A stretch of 64,000 nucleotides of DNA. Source: Borreliella burgdorferi B31 (GTDB lineage: Bacteria > Spirochaetota > Spirochaetia > Borreliales > Borreliaceae). Location: contig NC_001318.1 of NCBI RefSeq assembly GCF_000008685.2, positions 691,441 through 755,440 on the forward strand, read 5' to 3'. A program made the translations under genes and the position numbers. Each line of letters starts with the position of its first letter. Positions within the stretch are counted from its first letter, which is position 1. The notes under the pieces are model-generated. The model worked only from the letters and a program-made list of their open reading frames with translations. It made no database searches and was not told the origin of the DNA. This document shows positions 19,246 to 27,386 of this stretch, piece by piece.

Positions 19246-19731
19246 ATGAGAATAGATTATATAGAGCCATTTTTGGATGCTGCTTCTTCGGTTTTAAGAG
19301 ATATGTTGCTTGTTGAGAATATAGAAATGGGTAAGCCCGGGCTTAAGTCGATAAATCAAAAGATAAAAGGTGTTTCTGTAATAGTAGGGCTTGCTGGGTC
19401 TGTTGAGGGCAGTATAATTATTGATATGGACATAGAAACAGCTCTTTTTGTTGCTTCTAAATTAAATTTTGAAGAGTATGATGATTTTGACGATGAAGAA
19501 ACAAAAGAGATGGTTGCTGCAACTCTAACTGAGGTTGGCAATATTATTGCTGGAAATTTTGTTACCACTTTGCATGCCAAGGGTTTTGTATTTGATATAA
19601 CCCCCCCAGCTTTTATTTATGGAGAAAATATGAAAATAAGTAATAAAGGTTCTGAGGCTTTAATTGTTCCTTTTTCTTTGCCTGATGGTAAAATTATAGA
19701 AGTTAATATTGCAATAAGAGAGAGGGTTTGA
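19246..19731 (+). CDS. cheX: CheY-phosphate phosphatase CheX
   Basis: CheX dephosphorylates CheY-P and ends the chemotactic signal; in spirochaetes it takes the place of CheZ. The 161-residue protein shows the CheC/CheX phosphatase motif ExxN in TLTEVGNIIAGN (about residues 95-104), preceded by the GLAGSVEGSIIIDMD strand typical of the family. AAGGAG precedes the ATG, which is 11 nt after cheW3. Only one ExxN site is present, as expected for CheX and unlike CheC with two. Confidence 0.95.
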   Translation: MRIDYIEPFLDAASSVLRDMLLVENIEMGKPGLKSINQKIKGVSVIVGLAGSVEGSIIIDMDIETALFVASKLNFEEYDDFDDEETKEMVAATLTEVGNIIAGNFVTTLHAKGFVFDITPPAFIYGENMKISNKGSEALIVPFSLPDGKIIEVNIAIRERV

Positions 19732-19770
19732 TATGAAAAAAATTCTTTTTATTAGAAGAGAGAGGTTAAT

Positions 19771-20211
19771 ATGATTCAAAAGACTACAATTGCTGCAGAT
19801 TCTTCATCTAAGCCTAGAGGAATCAATTATGATACAGGCATTCCTTTTAATGTTTTAATTGTTGATGACTCTGTTTTTACCGTAAAGCAGCTTACTCAAA
19901 TTTTTACATCAGAGGGCTTTAATATTATTGATACGGCAGCTGATGGAGAAGAGGCTGTGATAAAATACAAGAATCATTATCCTAATATTGATATTGTCAC
20001 TCTTGATATTACTATGCCCAAAATGGATGGAATAACTTGTCTTTCTAATATTATGGAATTTGATAAAAATGCTAGAGTGATAATGATATCTGCTTTAGGC
20101 AAGGAACAATTAGTTAAGGATTGCTTAATAAAAGGAGCAAAAACATTTATTGTTAAACCATTAGATAGGGCAAAGGTTCTTCAAAGAGTAATGTCTGTAT
20201 TTGTTAAATAA
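19771..20211 (+). CDS. cheY3: Chemotaxis response regulator CheY3
   Basis: Receives phosphate from CheA2 and acts on the flagellar switch. The receiver domain has the acidic pair in IVDDS (Asp32, Asp33), the phospho-acceptor Asp79 in TLDITMPKMDG, the switch Ser in IMISALG and Lys in FIVKPLD. An N-terminal extension of about 25 residues, absent from E. coli CheY, precedes the domain. The 39-nt gap after cheX holds a tiny in-frame ORF whose stop overlaps the cheY3 ATG (ATGA). It is the last gene of the operon, convergent with the next minus-strand gene. Confidence 0.96.
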   Translation: MIQKTTIAADSSSKPRGINYDTGIPFNVLIVDDSVFTVKQLTQIFTSEGFNIIDTAADGEEAVIKYKNHYPNIDIVTLDITMPKMDGITCLSNIMEFDKNARVIMISALGKEQLVKDCLIKGAKTFIVKPLDRAKVLQRVMSVFVK

Positions 20212-20251
20212 ATTATTTATAAAAAAAGTTCAAGCTTTAATTTTATTATTT

Positions 20252-20767
20252 TCATTCCCTTGGGAAAAAAATCATTTCATTACTTATTTTATCTAAATTC
20301 TTTAAAAAATAAGTAATGTTAAGGTTAAATATTTTTAGAGGTTCTGCATTATTTTCTATGTAAAGTTCTAATTTGTAAAATCCTTTTTTTGTATATATTA
20401 GTGAATGGCTTTTAAAAATTCCATTTATATTTTTGATTTTAAATATTTTATATTTTAAAAATTTTTTATCAATGAGTTCGCTTTGAATTAGATATTTATT
20501 TGCTTCTTTGTAGTTTGAATTTAATAAGCTGTAGTTAGTTTTATTGAGCATTATGCTTTTTACAAAATGTTCTGTTAGTTTATAAATATTTTTTTCTATT
20601 TCGCTTGTTGGAAAATTGGTATAGTATTCTTTTTCTAAAATTAAATTATAAGACGAATATTTTTTTATTTCTTCATCTGCTCTTTTTTCAATTGAAATGT
20701 CCAAAAGTCTGGCATTAAGTGGAAAATCTAACAATGCAAGCAGCATTATAATTATTTGAATTTTCAT
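20252..20767 (-). CDS. Exported protein of unknown function, distal gene of gph operon
   Basis: The 171-residue product begins with a leader-like segment (MKIQIIIMLLALLDFPLNA), so it is probably periplasmic. The remainder is rich in Lys, Ile, Tyr and Asn and shows no family I recognise. Its ATG overlaps the end of the voltage-sensor-like gene by 4 nt, the typical coupling of a polycistronic unit. The paired export signal and tight coupling suggest it works with that membrane protein; this is inference. Confidence 0.65.
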   Translation of the reverse strand: MKIQIIIMLLALLDFPLNARLLDISIEKRADEEIKKYSSYNLILEKEYYTNFPTSEIEKNIYKLTEHFVKSIMLNKTNYSLLNSNYKEANKYLIQSELIDKKFLKYKIFKIKNINGIFKSHSLIYTKKGFYKLELYIENNAEPLKIFNLNITYFLKNLDKISNEMIFFPRE

Positions 20768-21810
20768 TTTATTTCCTGGTTTTTATTAATTATTTTTTTT
20801 ACTTTTTCAATTTCTAAAGGTATTTTGCTTTTTCGCTTTGAGTTTAGTTTTTCTTTTAGCAAGAGATTGTTAAATGATTTTGCAAGTTCATATACTTTTT
20901 CTTCGCTTAAAGTAAAAGGAATTTGAATTTTTCGATATTCTAATGGGTCTTGTAAAATTTTTGTCATTAAAATAATAGGATTTAAAAAGCTTGCTTTAAA
21001 AAATTTATAAAAATTCATTAAAAAAATAGTAAATGATGCAAACAATGTAAATAGAAAAATTCCAAGAATAGAATCGCTTTTTCTTTGCAAATATTTATCT
21101 ATATAAAATTTTGTTTTCTCCATTTCTATTACTCTATATTCACTGGGACTGTAGTAAACAAATATTTCGTCTGATTTTGAGTATATTATGTCATCTTTTT
21201 CCTTGATTATTAAGATGAAGGGATATTTTTCTTTAATGTAAGCTTTTTCATTTATTATTGATATATTTTTAATGATATTAAATTCTTGTTTTTCTGGTAT
21301 TGAATTTACAATTTTTGAGCTTGATATTATTATAAAAAATGTAAATGGTATTAATAAGCTCATTGAAAATGTCCTAGCAAATGCTATTAGTATTAGGTTC
21401 TTTTCTTTTGAATTGTAATATATTTCTATTATTAGGTCATTAAACCTAAGAAGTCTTAAAAATCTTAACTTGAAAAGTGATAGCATTATTGGATTTAATA
21501 TTGTTTCATGGGCGACAATTATGTTTTTAAGCTGATATGAGCTATAAAACGCTAAAGGAATAAGGCAGTGGATTATATCGAAGAATAGATTGTTTCTGAC
21601 GTAGATTTCTAATCTTTGGGAAAGGTAGGCCTTGGTTATTTTGTATAAAAAAATGAAAATAAAAATTGTGTCAAATAGAAACCCAAGAAATATTAGTGCA
21701 AATCGTATTTTGTATGGTAAAAAAAGAATTATTGAGAGTTCTTCGATTAAAAGTTCAAATATTGAAAAAATTATTATTGCTTTTAAGAAAATTGAAAATT
21801 TTTTTACCAT
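20764..21810 (-). CDS. Multi-pass membrane protein: voltage-sensor-like domain, external loop, HAMP-like C-terminus
   Basis: Four N-terminal hydrophobic helices resemble the S1-S4 module of voltage-gated channels. The third carries FFDIIHCLIPL (compare the S3 Asp and Pro), and the fourth is SLFKLRFLRLLRFND, with basic residues roughly every third position as in S4. A fifth helix, an external domain of about 75 residues and a sixth helix follow. The last 90 residues resemble a HAMP linker (LNPIILMTKIL ... YELAKSFNNLL) and end without a kinase, MCP or cyclase domain. No pore loop is evident. It overlaps both neighbours by 4-7 nt. Function unknown. Confidence 0.65.
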   Translation of the reverse strand: MVKKFSIFLKAIIIFSIFELLIEELSIILFLPYKIRFALIFLGFLFDTIFIFIFLYKITKAYLSQRLEIYVRNNLFFDIIHCLIPLAFYSSYQLKNIIVAHETILNPIMLSLFKLRFLRLLRFNDLIIEIYYNSKEKNLILIAFARTFSMSLLIPFTFFIIISSSKIVNSIPEKQEFNIIKNISIINEKAYIKEKYPFILIIKEKDDIIYSKSDEIFVYYSPSEYRVIEMEKTKFYIDKYLQRKSDSILGIFLFTLFASFTIFLMNFYKFFKASFLNPIILMTKILQDPLEYRKIQIPFTLSEEKVYELAKSFNNLLLKEKLNSKRKSKIPLEIEKVKKIINKNQEIK

Positions 21811-22667
21811 TTATTTACCTTGGCTATTTCTGATAATTCTTTAATTATTCTTGAATCATATTCTCTAGAGCCCGACTGTTTTATTGAAAACCAACTTTCA
21901 TCATACCCAATAAAACCTTTAACCGGATTGTTTTTGTATTTTGGAGTTCTTGCTCTGGCTGAAAAAATGGCAATTAATGTTGAAATTGGAGACATTGTTT
22001 GTAAGGTCTCATATTTGAAAAAGCTTTCAATTATAAGCTTAGCTGTCTTTTCGTCTAGAAAGTCGGTATCATTGCTTATTGCTTTTGAAGTGGATTCAAT
22101 GTTTTTAGTAGTAAGCTCTATTCCTTTTTCAAAGCAGTATTTAATTACCAATACTTTTAAGAGAAGTAGTATCTTTATATAATTTTTTATGATGTCTGAT
22201 GAATAAAGTGCTTTATTTTCCTTTTGTATTAAGTATATTGTATAAGAGTTTTTTCCTTCAAATAGTTTGTTTATATAAAAAGTAATGTATCCATTGCTTA
22301 TGGTATTAAAATTATAAAAGAATTCTTTTCTTAAAGATGAGTTGACTTTGACAAAGTTAAATATCAAATTTAAGTCGTTTTTTGTCAATTCTTTACTAAA
22401 AAGAGGCTTTACAATGTTAAAATCAATAGCTTCAATGCCAGATAAAACAAATGGGGTAATCATTATATCTGTTTTATCCTTGACGTATTGAATTAGGTCT
22501 TTTATTTCTGATTCAAAATCATTTTTGATAAATGTAGCAATTGTTTTTTTGTTTTCTTTTAAATAGTTGAGTATTTCAATTTCTTTTTCTATGGCAGATA
22601 AACTTTTTATACTTTCATGATTGAATAGATAATGATATAAATAAGGAAAATATGGTTTTGTATTCAT
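21804..22667 (-). CDS. Conserved hypothetical cytoplasmic protein in the gph operon
   Basis: A 287-residue protein without leader or membrane helix, mainly helical. I do not recognise the family. The C-terminal segment TPKYKNNPVKGFIGYDESWFSI is compact and aromatic and would be the best search query. Its start overlaps gph by 4 nt and its end overlaps the membrane-protein gene by 7 nt, so translation of the four genes is chained. A role with the membrane protein downstream is possible but unproven. Confidence 0.65.
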   Translation of the reverse strand: MNTKPYFPYLYHYLFNHESIKSLSAIEKEIEILNYLKENKKTIATFIKNDFESEIKDLIQYVKDKTDIMITPFVLSGIEAIDFNIVKPLFSKELTKNDLNLIFNFVKVNSSLRKEFFYNFNTISNGYITFYINKLFEGKNSYTIYLIQKENKALYSSDIIKNYIKILLLLKVLVIKYCFEKGIELTTKNIESTSKAISNDTDFLDEKTAKLIIESFFKYETLQTMSPISTLIAIFSARARTPKYKNNPVKGFIGYDESWFSIKQSGSREYDSRIIKELSEIAKVNKW

Positions 22668-23326
22668 TTTATTAGGTCCAATAGTTCAAGTGGATTGTGT
22701 ATTATATGTTTTGCTCCACTTTCTTTTAATTCTTGAACACTTCTAAATCCCCAAGAAACCCCTATTGGCATAAATCCAGCGTTTAGTGCGGTTAGCATAT
22801 CCACATCGCTGTCTCCAATATATGCAATTTCTTCTTTTTGGGCATTTAATTCTAATATCATATCAAGGGCATTTTCAGGATCTGGCTTTGGTGGAAAATT
22901 TTTTGAATAACCCCTGATTTCAAAAAACAATATATTTCCAAAAATATTTTTCACCAAATTTATTAATTCTTCGTGGTTCTTATTGCTTAAAATTCCAATT
23001 GGAATGTTAAGCTTATTCATAGTTTCTAAAAGGGGTTTTATATTTTCATATGGTTTTGTTTGGAATGAAAGGTTTTTATTGTATTCTTTAACAAATTCTT
23101 TGTAAAGTTTTTCTTGTAAATTAGGATTATCATGTTCAAGAGATAATAGCTTTAGAGTGTCTATTACAAACTTGTTAAATCCTCTGCCAACAAGGGCATT
23201 GAATTTGCTTAGTTCTATTTTACTGTATCCTAAGTTTGAAAGAGCAGAATTCATTGAGAATGCAATATCCATTATACTATTTACCAGTGTTCCATCCATA
23301 TCAAAAATGCAGGCTTTGATTTTCAT
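22664..23326 (-). CDS. gph: HAD-family phosphatase, phosphoglycolate phosphatase-like
   Basis: The haloacid dehalogenase fold is shown by motif I FDMDGTLVNS (residues 8-17), motif II ILSNK, the lysine region and motif IV IGDSDVDM. A helical cap lies between motifs I and II, as in Gph/PGMB-type enzymes of 215-225 residues. The substrate cannot be read from sequence; phosphoglycolate or another small sugar phosphate is likely. It is the first gene of a four-gene overlapping minus-strand unit, divergent from the ABC transporter operon across 242 nt. Confidence 0.85.
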   Translation of the reverse strand: MKIKACIFDMDGTLVNSIMDIAFSMNSALSNLGYSKIELSKFNALVGRGFNKFVIDTLKLLSLEHDNPNLQEKLYKEFVKEYNKNLSFQTKPYENIKPLLETMNKLNIPIGILSNKNHEELINLVKNIFGNILFFEIRGYSKNFPPKPDPENALDMILELNAQKEEIAYIGDSDVDMLTALNAGFMPIGVSWGFRSVQELKESGAKHIIHNPLELLDLIK

Positions 23327-23475
23327 AATACTCTCTTTTGTAATAATTTATTTATTCTTTTATTTTAACATTAATTTGCTCTCTTTATTAAGGTTTTTAT
23401 ATTTTAAGCATTTTTATTTATTAGCAATTAATTTTTATAGATAATTTATTTTGTTTATTAAAATTTAAAATGCTA

Positions 23476-23504
23476 TTGAAAATATAAATTTTAAGCTTTA
23501 TTAT
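23476..23504 (+). promoter_or_regulatory. Candidate promoter for the ABC transporter operon
   Basis: TTGAAA (23476-23481) and TATTAT (23499-23504) are spaced by 17 bases, 65 nt before the start codon at 23569, in the divergent gap with gph. It is a reasonable housekeeping-type match with a 5' leader of about 55 nt. Confidence 0.45.
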
Positions 23505-23568
23505 ATTTCATTAGAATAGAATATTGTAAGTCATTTATGTTTGATATTTATATTAGGATTAAAGCTTG

Positions 23569-25179
23569 ATGAAAGAAGATGTACTAGTATTAGAAAATAT
23601 TACAAAAAAGTATGGTGATTTTGTTGCCAATGATAATGTTTCTATTAAATTTAAGGCAGGCGAAGTTCATGCTATTCTTGGAGAAAATGGTGCTGGAAAG
23701 ACTACCTTAATGAAAACTATTTATGGGATTCATCAAGTAAATAGTGGTCGAATTATTTTAAAAGGTCAAGAAATAAACTTTAAGGATTCAAGCGAAGCTA
23801 TTCGAAATGGGATTGGAATGGTTTTCCAACACTTTATGTTAATTCCGCAATTTACTGCTGTTCAAAACATTATTTTGGGATATGAAAATTCAAAATTTGG
23901 TTTTCTTGATTACAAACAAGCTAGAAAAAAGATAAGTTCTCTTTCGGAAAAGTATGGTTTAAAGATAGATTTAGAAAAAAGGGTTGAAGACTTGAGTGTT
24001 GGCATGGAACAAAAAATAGAGATATTGAAAGTTCTTTATCGAAATGCAGATATTATTATTTTTGATGAACCTACAGCAGTGCTTGCTCCAAGTGAAGTTG
24101 ATGATTTTATAAATATTTTAAAGGTACTCGCCCAAGAGGGTCATACTGTAATACTTATTACCCATAAAATAAAAGAAATTAGATCTATTGCAAAGAAATG
24201 TACAATTATGCGTCTTGGGAAGGTTGTAAAAACTGTTAATATTGCTGATATTGATGACAAAGATCTTACAAAATTAATGATAGGAAAAGAAGTTGCACTT
24301 CGCTCATCTAAAATTAAATTTGAAAATCATTTTAATATTCTTGAAATAAAGAATTTAAGTGTTAAAGATGAGAGAGGAGTTTTAAAAGTTAAAGACGTTA
24401 ATCTTGATCTGAGAAATGGAGAAATTCTTGGAATATCAGGTATTGAGGGGAGTGGTCAGGAGGATTTAGTTGATGCAATTTTGGGTTTGAAAAGCATATT
24501 TAAGGGCGATATTTTGAAAAAAAATTCTTCGGGGAATTTGGAATCTTTAAAAGGTTTAACTATTAAACAAAGAATAGATAAAAAAATTGGCAATATTCCT
24601 TCGGACAGGCAAAAACACGGCCTTATTTTAGAATTCAATGTTATGCAAAATATTGGACTTAAGAGCTTTGATAATCCTGATTATTTGAGATTAAAAACAA
24701 TTCATTTGAAGAGTAATTTTGATTTAAAATTCAATTTTTTCAATTTTATTAAAAGACAATTCAATAAGTTTAAAAAACAATTTGTGGGGTTTGATCTTAA
24801 TATTTTAAGAAAATTGAGCAATCAACTTGTAAGTCATTTTGATATTAGACCAAGAGATATTTTAAGCAAGGTAAAGCATTTATCCGGAGGTAATCAACAA
24901 AAAGTTATTGTTGCTCGTGAGATTAGTTTAGAGCCAGATATTCTTTTGGCTATTCAGCCTACAAGAGGCCTTGATGTTGGAGCTGTTGAGAATATTTACA
25001 AAAGAATAATAGAGCAAAGAGATGCGGGTAGATCTGTTTTATTGGTTTCTCTTGAACTTGATGAGCTTGTTAATGTTTGTGACAGGATAGCTGTAATGCA
25101 TGGTGGAAGAATAGTGGGCATTTTAGAGGATAATTTTGATATTGATGTTATTGGTAAAATGATGATAGGCTTAAGCTAA
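23569..25179 (+). CDS. ABC transporter ATPase, nucleoside/sugar type (two nucleotide-binding domains)
   Basis: The 536-residue protein holds two ABC domains. The first has Walker A GENGAGKTT, signature LSVGMEQK and Walker B IIIFDEPTAV. The second has a degenerate Walker A (GIEGSGQED), signature LSGGNQQK and IQPTRGLDVGA. This pattern is shared by sugar importers (Mgl/Rbs) and by BmpA/PnrA-dependent purine nucleoside importers. Both partner permeases follow at once, but no binding protein is encoded here. In Borrelia the Bmp lipoproteins, encoded elsewhere, are the likely partners, so nucleoside uptake is more plausible than the old galactose label. The start is the ATG after TTG 23566. Confidence 0.9.
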   Translation: MKEDVLVLENITKKYGDFVANDNVSIKFKAGEVHAILGENGAGKTTLMKTIYGIHQVNSGRIILKGQEINFKDSSEAIRNGIGMVFQHFMLIPQFTAVQNIILGYENSKFGFLDYKQARKKISSLSEKYGLKIDLEKRVEDLSVGMEQKIEILKVLYRNADIIIFDEPTAVLAPSEVDDFINILKVLAQEGHTVILITHKIKEIRSIAKKCTIMRLGKVVKTVNIADIDDKDLTKLMIGKEVALRSSKIKFENHFNILEIKNLSVKDERGVLKVKDVNLDLRNGEILGISGIEGSGQEDLVDAILGLKSIFKGDILKKNSSGNLESLKGLTIKQRIDKKIGNIPSDRQKHGLILEFNVMQNIGLKSFDNPDYLRLKTIHLKSNFDLKFNFFNFIKRQFNKFKKQFVGFDLNILRKLSNQLVSHFDIRPRDILSKVKHLSGGNQQKVIVAREISLEPDILLAIQPTRGLDVGAVENIYKRIIEQRDAGRSVLLVSLELDELVNVCDRIAVMHGGRIVGILEDNFDIDVIGKMMIGLS

Positions 25180-26331
25180 ATGACAATTAGTAAAAACGTA
25201 TTTAGTAAATTTATTTTGAAATTTTTAAATTCTTCAGCATTTGTTAGTGTATTTGCTCTATTTGTTGGATTTTTAATTGTTGGGCTAGTGGTGATGGGGC
25301 TTGGTCATTCTCCTTTTAGAATGTATTTTATAATATTAGAAATTATTTTTTCTTCTCCCAAACATTTAGGTTATGTTTTAAGTTATTCAGCTCCTTTGAT
25401 TTTTACAGGTCTTTCTATTGGTATTTCTTTAAAAGCGGGTCTTTTTAATATTGGGGTTGAAGGCCAGTTTATACTAGGATCTATTGTTGCTTTAATAGCA
25501 TCAGTTTTACTTGATTTGCCTCCAATTTTACATGTAATTACTATTTTTATTATTACTTTTTTAGCTTCAGGCAGTTTAGGAATTTTAATCGGATATTTAA
25601 AAGCCAAATTCAATATTAGCGAAGTGATTTCAGGAATAATGTTTAATTGGATATTATTTCATTTAAATAATATAATTTTAGATTTTAGTTTTATTAAAAG
25701 AGATAATAGTGATTTTTCAAAACCCATTAAAGAAAGCGCATATATTGATTTTTTAGCTTCTTGGAAGCTCTCACCAGAAGGTCTTGCTTATAGATCTTCT
25801 CATCCTTTTGTTAATGAGCTTTTAAAAGCACCTCTTCATTTTGGAATAATTTTAGGTATAATTTTTGCTATTTTAATATGGTTTTTACTTAATAAAACTA
25901 TTATTGGATTTAAAATAAATGCCACAGGAAGTAATATTGAAGCTTCAAGATGTATGGGTATTAATGTAAAAGCTGTGCTAATTTTTTCAATGTTTCTCTC
26001 AGCAGCTGTTGCAGGTCTTGCTGGTGCTATTCAACTTATGGGTGTTAATAAAGCTATATTTAAGCTTTCTTATATGCAAGGAATTGGTTTTAATGGGATA
26101 GCTGCTTCTCTTATGGGAAACAATTCGCCAATTGGCATAATATTTTCTAGCATTCTTTTTTCTATATTGCTTTATGGAAGCAGTAGAGTTCAAAGTTTAA
26201 TGGGCCTTCCATCTTCAATTGTATCTTTGATGATGGGAATAATTGTTCTTGTAATTTCTGCTAGCTATTTTTTAAATAAAATTGTTTTAAAAGGTGTTAA
26301 GCGTGTCAAATATAATAATATTCTTGATTAG
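25180..26331 (+). CDS. ABC transporter permease 1 (BPD_transp_2, nucleoside type)
   Basis: Inner-membrane permease of 383 residues with about eight to ten helices. Diagnostic family pieces are LKAGLFNIGVEGQF near residue 85, INATGSNIEASRCMGINVKA (the cytoplasmic coupling segment) and AGLAGAIQLMG. The longer periplasmic loop and greater size compared with the second permease match the NupP/PnrC-like partner. The ATG follows the ATPase stop with no gap, and the 3' end overlaps the next gene by about 29 nt. Substrate is inferred from family only. Confidence 0.88.
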   Translation: MTISKNVFSKFILKFLNSSAFVSVFALFVGFLIVGLVVMGLGHSPFRMYFIILEIIFSSPKHLGYVLSYSAPLIFTGLSIGISLKAGLFNIGVEGQFILGSIVALIASVLLDLPPILHVITIFIITFLASGSLGILIGYLKAKFNISEVISGIMFNWILFHLNNIILDFSFIKRDNSDFSKPIKESAYIDFLASWKLSPEGLAYRSSHPFVNELLKAPLHFGIILGIIFAILIWFLLNKTIIGFKINATGSNIEASRCMGINVKAVLIFSMFLSAAVAGLAGAIQLMGVNKAIFKLSYMQGIGFNGIAASLMGNNSPIGIIFSSILFSILLYGSSRVQSLMGLPSSIVSLMMGIIVLVISASYFLNKIVLKGVKRVKYNNILD

Positions 26332-27229
26332 TGAAACTTTAATAAATTCTCAAACCTTAATTTTAGCTGGTCTTGGGGGTCTTATAAGCGAGAAAAGTGG
26401 AATTATTAATATTGGACTTGAAGGAATAATGACAATAGGAGCATTTTCAGGAGCTACAGTTGCATATTTTACAAATGATCCATTGTTTTCAATTTTTGCT
26501 GGTGGGCTAGCAGGGCTTGTTCTTGCTATTTTGCACGCTGTTTTTACAATTTTTTTAAAATCAGATCAAATTATAACCGGAATGGCACTTAATTTTTTAG
26601 GACCCGCTATTGCTGTTTTTATAAGCACTTTGATTTTTTCTTCTATTTCAACTCCGCCTATAGAAATAAAGTTGCCGATACTTTTTGATGGAATTTTAAA
26701 CAAAACATCTTTTATTTTTCAAATTTTTGGCAAAAGATATTCTGTATACATTGCAATCCTAAGTGTGGTTTTGTTTCATATTGTTTTCAAATACACTAAA
26801 ATTGGGCTTAGAATTAATGCAAGTGGTGAAAATCCAGAGGTATTAGAGTCTGTTGGAGTTAGTGTAAATAAAATTAGATTTTTTTGCGTTCTTTTGAGTG
26901 GTTTTTTAGCAGGGGTTTCAGGTGCTGTTCTTACAACGGTGGTTGCATCAAGTTATGTGCAAGGGGTTACAGGTGGACAAGGTTTTATTGCTATTGTAAT
27001 GTTGATTTTTGGAAAATGGACGCCTTTGGGAGTTTTAATAGGCAGTTTTTTGTTTTCATTTGTGAAAACTTTGGCAATTGTTTTGGCTCAATTACCCTTT
27101 TTTTCTTTAATAATGCCTCCCAAAATGTTAGTGATTACCCCATATTTAATTATTATTCTAAGTCTTATCTTTTTTTCAAAAAAAAATTATGCGCCTAAGT
27201 TCTTAGGAATAACCTATAAAAAGCATTAG
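26303..27229 (+). CDS. ABC transporter permease 2 (BPD_transp_2, nucleoside type)
   Basis: The second permease (308 residues) of the same importer. It shows ISEKSGIINIGLEGIMTIGAF near the N-terminus, the coupling segment INASGENPEVLESVGVSVNK and AGVSGAVLTTV. GTG 26303 is chosen over GTG 26294 because AAAAGG at 26289-26294 lies at correct distance from it. It overlaps permease 1, as usual for co-translated membrane subunits that form a heterodimer. No further transporter gene follows. Confidence 0.88.
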   Translation: MSNIIIFLISETLINSQTLILAGLGGLISEKSGIINIGLEGIMTIGAFSGATVAYFTNDPLFSIFAGGLAGLVLAILHAVFTIFLKSDQIITGMALNFLGPAIAVFISTLIFSSISTPPIEIKLPILFDGILNKTSFIFQIFGKRYSVYIAILSVVLFHIVFKYTKIGLRINASGENPEVLESVGVSVNKIRFFCVLLSGFLAGVSGAVLTTVVASSYVQGVTGGQGFIAIVMLIFGKWTPLGVLIGSFLFSFVKTLAIVLAQLPFFSLIMPPKMLVITPYLIIILSLIFFSKKNYAPKFLGITYKKH

Positions 27230-27386
27230 CAGTTAATAATAATAGTTTATAATTTGTTTTTCATGTTGTGAAAATTCTTTTATTTTTTTGAGAGTTTTTG
27301 ATTTTTTGCTGTAAATTTTTTTTTGATACCCTTTGGTCTTGAGTTTATTTGATTAAATAAGTAGGTGATTTGTGAGGTAGTTTATT

